From Pseudomonadota bacterium (GTDB taxonomy: Bacteria; Desulfobacterota; Desulfobacteria; Desulfobacterales; C00003060), in assembly GCA_015222985.1 (NCBI GenBank), contig JADFWI010000006.1:1-8035 (forward strand): a stretch of 8,035 nucleotides of DNA, written 5' to 3'. Below, in pieces: positions 5,440 through 8,035 of this stretch. A program made the position numbers and the translations under genes. Each line of letters opens with the position of its first letter. Position 1 is the stretch's first letter. Under the pieces are notes generated by a model, which saw only the letters and a list, made by a program, of their open reading frames with translations, had not been told where the DNA came from and ran no database searches.

Positions 5440-6165
5440 CTAGGAAGCCATGGCAGAGGCCAATTTCTGGATTCCAATGAATCCGAACCATAGGCTAAAG
5501 ACTATGAGACCAGAAGCACAGACTGCTACAACCCCTTTGTACGTCTTGTCCTTCATGAACCCTCGGCCCCTTGAGACGGCAAGGGACACAGCGGAGTACC
5601 AGGCAAAGTCTGCCAGAATGTGTCCCGAGAAAAAAGTGATTACGCCCACAGCGCCGAATTTCATAGCATATACAATATAGCCCAAACCGATGGTTGCCCA
5701 CCAGATGAGCCAGTAAGGGTTGGCAAGGCTCATGAGTATCCCGGACAACACCGGATGGGCGCCTGCCGGGGCCTTCTGATCAAGCTCAAGGGTCAAGGAT
5801 GGAATGGACCGGAACATCCCCACGGCCATCCATATCAAGATCAAGGCCCCGGACAGCGCGATAATGCCAAAGACGACATCTTTCCTGAGGTACGGCCCGA
5901 GTCCGAGGAGCAACAGAATAACCAGGCAAAGCTCAAGTATGCCGTGACCTACTATAATCAGAGGGCCGGCCCAAAACCCGCGCCTGGAACTCTCGGTTAT
6001 GGTGACCGTTAGAACAGGGCCGGGCATGAGGGCGCCGGACAGGGCAAGCACAAACGATGTTCCGAAGATACCAACAAGTACAATGATGGGATGGGTGCCG
6101 GTCACTTTTCTCTCTTCAACGGTTACTTTTTCGTAGCTTTTCGTTGATACCAATCTTTTTCGCAT
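5440..6165 (-). CDS. LysE family amino-acid exporter
   Basis: This is an inner-membrane translocator of the LysE/RhtB superfamily, whose known members export amino acids (lysine, arginine, homoserine, threonine) or related solutes. Evidence is the N-terminal GALMPGP motif (44-50) inside the first membrane segment, further hydrophobic segments near 66-90, 97-117, 137-167, 172-198 and 210-233, and the conserved SLANPYWLIWW (146-156). The longest frame gives 241 residues. The first 20 (MRKRLVSTKS and onward) are charged and unusual for the family, and the ATG at 6165 has no visible ribosome site. A GTG at 6105 preceded by GAGAG would give a typical 221-residue protein starting just before HPIIVL and is a good alternative. 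It is the first gene of the minus-strand run, 46 bp before the TudS-like gene. The substrate is unknown; an amino acid handled by the downstream enzymes is a reasonable inference. Confidence 0.88.
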   Translation of the reverse strand: MRKRLVSTKSYEKVTVEERKVTGTHPIIVLVGIFGTSFVLALSGALMPGPVLTVTITESSRRGFWAGPLIIVGHGILELCLVILLLLGLGPYLRKDVVFGIIALSGALILIWMAVGMFRSIPSLTLELDQKAPAGAHPVLSGILMSLANPYWLIWWATIGLGYIVYAMKFGAVGVITFFSGHILADFAWYSAVSLAVSRGRGFMKDKTYKGVVAVCASGLIVFSLWFGFIGIQKLASAMAS

Positions 6166-6295
6166 GAATCAACAAACAAAGGGAAATAATCCTTGATTTT
6201 TGAAGCAAAGTCTCATATAGGCAGTTTTCTTGTAGACATAAACCGCATATACAACTCCGTAAGCTGCAAGATCTTAGAGTCGGTGTGGAGCAGAC
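6166..6295. promoter_or_regulatory. Divergent intergenic region between exporter and Cys-rich genes
   Basis: This 130-bp AT-rich gap must hold promoters for both directions. On the minus strand a -10-like TATATG (plus 6219-6214) with a weak -35 TTTATG 17 nt upstream could serve the LysE gene. On the plus strand TATACA (6248-6253) is a -10-like box before the Cys-rich gene, but its -35 is poor. No riboswitch or operator was recognised. Confidence 0.3.
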
Positions 6296-6601
6296 ATGAA
6301 CAGATTGCGTGTTAAGTGTGTCAAATGCGGCAAGGAGTGGGAAAAAGCTTCCGCTATTCCCTGGGGGCCTGACGATATCAGCTCGTCCCTTTGCGACTCG
6401 TGCTTCAGGGAGGTCATCTCTCCCATCATTCACAAGAAACAACTCAAGGAAGGCAACTTTGCCTGCTTCGGCAAAGGGGCCACCCATTGCGATCAATTAG
6501 AATGCAAGTATAGACAATGGTGCCTGCGCATGGAAGAGTCGGAAGAAGCGCCAAGAAAAGACGATGAAGACCGTCTGGCCGTGGCAACAGTATGCCACTG
6601 A
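6296..6601 (+). CDS. Small Cys-rich protein with two Cys clusters, possible zinc-binding protein
   Basis: This is the only plus-strand gene in the window: 101 residues with nine cysteines, not recognised as a named family. The N-terminal half has two CxxC pairs (C8/C11 in CVKCGKEW and C33/C36 in CDSC), spaced like a zinc ribbon. The second half has another group in CFGKGATHCDQLECKYRQWC: C57, C65, C70 and C76. The tail is acidic and charged. A good GGAG ribosome site lies 6 nt before the ATG, and the ordered Cys spacing argues that the gene is real. It diverges from the LysE gene and converges on the PaaK-like gene with a 40-bp gap. No signal peptide or membrane segment is seen, so it is probably cytoplasmic. 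Metal binding and a regulatory or adaptor role are inference only. Confidence 0.72.
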   Translation: MNRLRVKCVKCGKEWEKASAIPWGPDDISSSLCDSCFREVISPIIHKKQLKEGNFACFGKGATHCDQLECKYRQWCLRMEESEEAPRKDDEDRLAVATVCH

Positions 6602-6641
6602 TACCACCACCCCGGCCTTATTGACCCTGACGTTGCAAAAG

Positions 6642-7934
6642 TCAGGAGTTGTTCCTCTCATCAAAGACCCGCCTGCTCTTTCTTTCGGTACGTGGCAGAG
6701 TCCCGTAACCGACCAACTCCACCATGCCGCGAACAAGGAGGTGTCGTCTGATGCTATCTTCGAGCTTGGCGGTGATTGTTTCATCTTCGGAAAGATCTGT
6801 TGATTCACCTCGCTCCGCCCTGATAGTCATATAGTCCCGCCCTGATGCCCGCCTCAGGATGACCTGGTATTCACTCCCCACCTTATTCTCCCGGGAAAGG
6901 AGATCATCAATCTGACCGGGGTAGATGTTTACTCCCCGGATGATGAACATGTCGTCCGTGCGGCCCAGCAGAGGCCCGTGCATGGGAAGAACGCTTCCGC
7001 AAGAGCATGGTTCGGGTATAAGATGTGTCAAATCCCGAGTCCGGTACCGGATGAGGGGCGCTGCCTCCTTGCGTAGCGTGGTTACGACCATTTCGCCCGT
7101 TTCACCGGGAGACACAGGCTCTAGTGTTTGCGGATCGATGATCTCCAGTATGAAATAATCCGCCCAGTAGTGCACGCCTTCATGCTTCCGGCACTCAAGG
7201 CCCGTGCCTGGTCCGTAAAGTTCGGTCAGGCCGGGAATATCAAAGGTCTCCTCAATTCCGAAATACTCCTCGATCTTTTTTCGCATAGCCGCACTGTGCC
7301 GTTCAGCTCCAAAGATCACTTTTTTCACGGCAATCTTATCAGCAAGGTTTCGATGTTGAATCTCCTCAGCCATAAGAAGTCCCATGGAAGCCGTGCAGCA
7401 AAACACCGTGCTTTGAAGATCCACCATGACCTCACAGTGCATGTCACGATTCCCTGGCCCAACTGGCACAACCATGGCGCCAAAGCGTTCACAGCCCAGT
7501 TGAAAACCAACGCCCGCAGTCCATAGCCCATAGCCCACGGCAATCTGGACGCGGTCGTCTCGCGTCATGCCTGCCATTTCGTAGCACCTGGCAAACATAT
7601 CGGCCCAGTCATCAATATCTTTGCGGGTGTAACAAAGGACCTTGCGCTTTCCCGTAGTCCCGGACGAGGCATGGACGCGCACAACCTTATCAAGAGGTAC
7701 GGAAAGCAGAGGAAAGGGATATCCTTCTTTCAGATCCTGCGCGGTCGTGAATGGGAGTCTGTCAAGATCATCCAGTGACCGGATGTCTTCCGGTCGCACA
7801 CCTGCCTCATCCATTCTCTTCCTGTAAAAGGAAGACCCTTGATAGGCGTGGTTTACGGTCCACTTCAATCCTCTGATCTGAAAATCCCTCAATTCCTCTT
7901 GTGTTGTCGCTGTTGGCATAAAGCCCTTCGCCAT
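6642..7934 (-). CDS. Phenylacetate-CoA ligase family protein (PaaK-like AMP-forming ligase)
   Basis: This 430-residue protein, the usual length for PaaK, belongs to the adenylate-forming acyl-CoA ligases that activate aryl acids with ATP and CoA. Motifs in order are the P-loop HASSGTTGKR (88-97), the FGAERHS region (208-214; FGAEPW in many PaaK), DIPGLTELYGPG (232-243), YRTRDLT (297-303), the hinge region RTDDMFIIRGVNIYPGQID (325-343) and the C-terminal LPRTERKSRRVFD with the adenylation lysine as K419. A CSCG pair occurs at 310-313. Start ATG at 7934 has an AGGGGG ribosome site 5 nt upstream. Anaerobes often carry several paralogues that activate arylacetates made during aromatic amino-acid fermentation or aromatic degradation, so the exact acid cannot be stated. 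It is separated from the exporter run by the plus-strand Cys-rich gene and looks like an independent unit. Confidence 0.92.
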   Translation of the reverse strand: MAKGFMPTATTQEELRDFQIRGLKWTVNHAYQGSSFYRKRMDEAGVRPEDIRSLDDLDRLPFTTAQDLKEGYPFPLLSVPLDKVVRVHASSGTTGKRKVLCYTRKDIDDWADMFARCYEMAGMTRDDRVQIAVGYGLWTAGVGFQLGCERFGAMVVPVGPGNRDMHCEVMVDLQSTVFCCTASMGLLMAEEIQHRNLADKIAVKKVIFGAERHSAAMRKKIEEYFGIEETFDIPGLTELYGPGTGLECRKHEGVHYWADYFILEIIDPQTLEPVSPGETGEMVVTTLRKEAAPLIRYRTRDLTHLIPEPCSCGSVLPMHGPLLGRTDDMFIIRGVNIYPGQIDDLLSRENKVGSEYQVILRRASGRDYMTIRAERGESTDLSEDETITAKLEDSIRRHLLVRGMVELVGYGTLPRTERKSRRVFDERNNS

Positions 7935-7962
7935 GATTCCCCCTCATGCTTATTTTACATTG

Positions 7963-7984
7963 AAAACCTGGTCCTGGGCCAGGT
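7963..7984 (-). terminator. Possible intrinsic terminator of a gene right of the window
   Basis: On the minus strand ACCTGG (7984-7979) and CCAGGT (7971-7966) form a 6-bp stem with a 7-nt loop, followed by TTT and C. It would end a transcript arriving from beyond the right edge, before the PaaK-like gene. The U-run is short, so efficiency is doubtful. Confidence 0.35.
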
Positions 7985-8035
7985 CGCCGACTTCGCCAGC
8001 CTACTCCGCCGAAGTGGCAACGGCTACGAAGGCCG
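7985..8035. repeat. GC-rich palindromic repeat-like DNA at the right edge
   Basis: GCC-G-ACTTCG (7986-7995) pairs with CGAAGT-GGC (8010-8018), giving a 9-bp stem with one bulge. More of the same CGCCGAAG/GGCTACG-type words run to the window end. No coding frame is convincing. It resembles the small dispersed palindromes of Desulfobacterota intergenic regions, cut by the edge. Confidence 0.4.

Noticed and set aside
6602..6641. Bidirectional terminator between the convergent Cys-rich and PaaK-like genes
   Set aside because: No hairpin with a U-run could be found by eye in this 40-bp gap.

Overview
The window looks like chromosomal DNA from an anaerobic Desulfobacterota-type bacterium (the old Deltaproteobacteria: sulfate reducers and syntrophs). 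This is inferred from the gene mix: a TAXI-type TRAP transporter, a KamA-like radical-SAM aminomutase, a PaaK-family CoA ligase and a probable selenoprotein. It also fits the moderate GC content and the short GC-rich palindromic repeats. No species can be named. Eight protein genes are supported, seven on the minus strand and one small gene on the plus strand. No rRNA, tRNA, CRISPR array or insertion sequence was seen.

Layout, read in the minus-strand direction from the right edge. At 8035-7935 there is repeat-like palindromic DNA and a possible terminator, then a PaaK-like phenylacetate-CoA ligase (7934-6642). It converges on a small plus-strand Cys-rich protein (6296-6601). That gene diverges from a run of four minus-strand genes: a LysE-family exporter (6165-5440), a DUF523/TudS-like protein (5393-4938), a short GSI-type glutamine synthetase-like enzyme (4907-3585) and a KamA-like aminomutase (3530-2457). 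After a 152-bp gap with a good promoter comes a transport unit: TAXI solute receptor (2304-1321), UspA-like protein (1197-745) and the start of a fused TRAP permease (539 to the left edge, cut off).

The most interesting points are these. (1) The DUF523 gene has an in-frame UGA exactly where the third conserved Cys (SPSC motif) should be. The frame stays open for 35 more codons with family-like sequence and ends at the usual family length, and a SECIS-like hairpin with a GGUC apical loop follows the UGA. This suggests a selenocysteine version of a [4Fe-4S] desulfurase-type protein. (2) The glutamine synthetase homologue keeps its metal, ATP and ammonia-side residues but appears to have lost the arginine and glycine that hold L-glutamate. 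The adjacent KamA-like enzyme keeps the radical-SAM cysteines and PLP lysine but lacks the usual glycine-rich PLP motif and the lysine-specificity aspartates. Together they could make a beta-amino acid and amidate it, for example beta-glutamate to beta-glutamine, a known osmolyte pair. With a TAXI receptor, a Usp protein and a LysE exporter alongside, the block looks like an uncharacterised amino-acid or compatible-solute module. The substrate is inference only.
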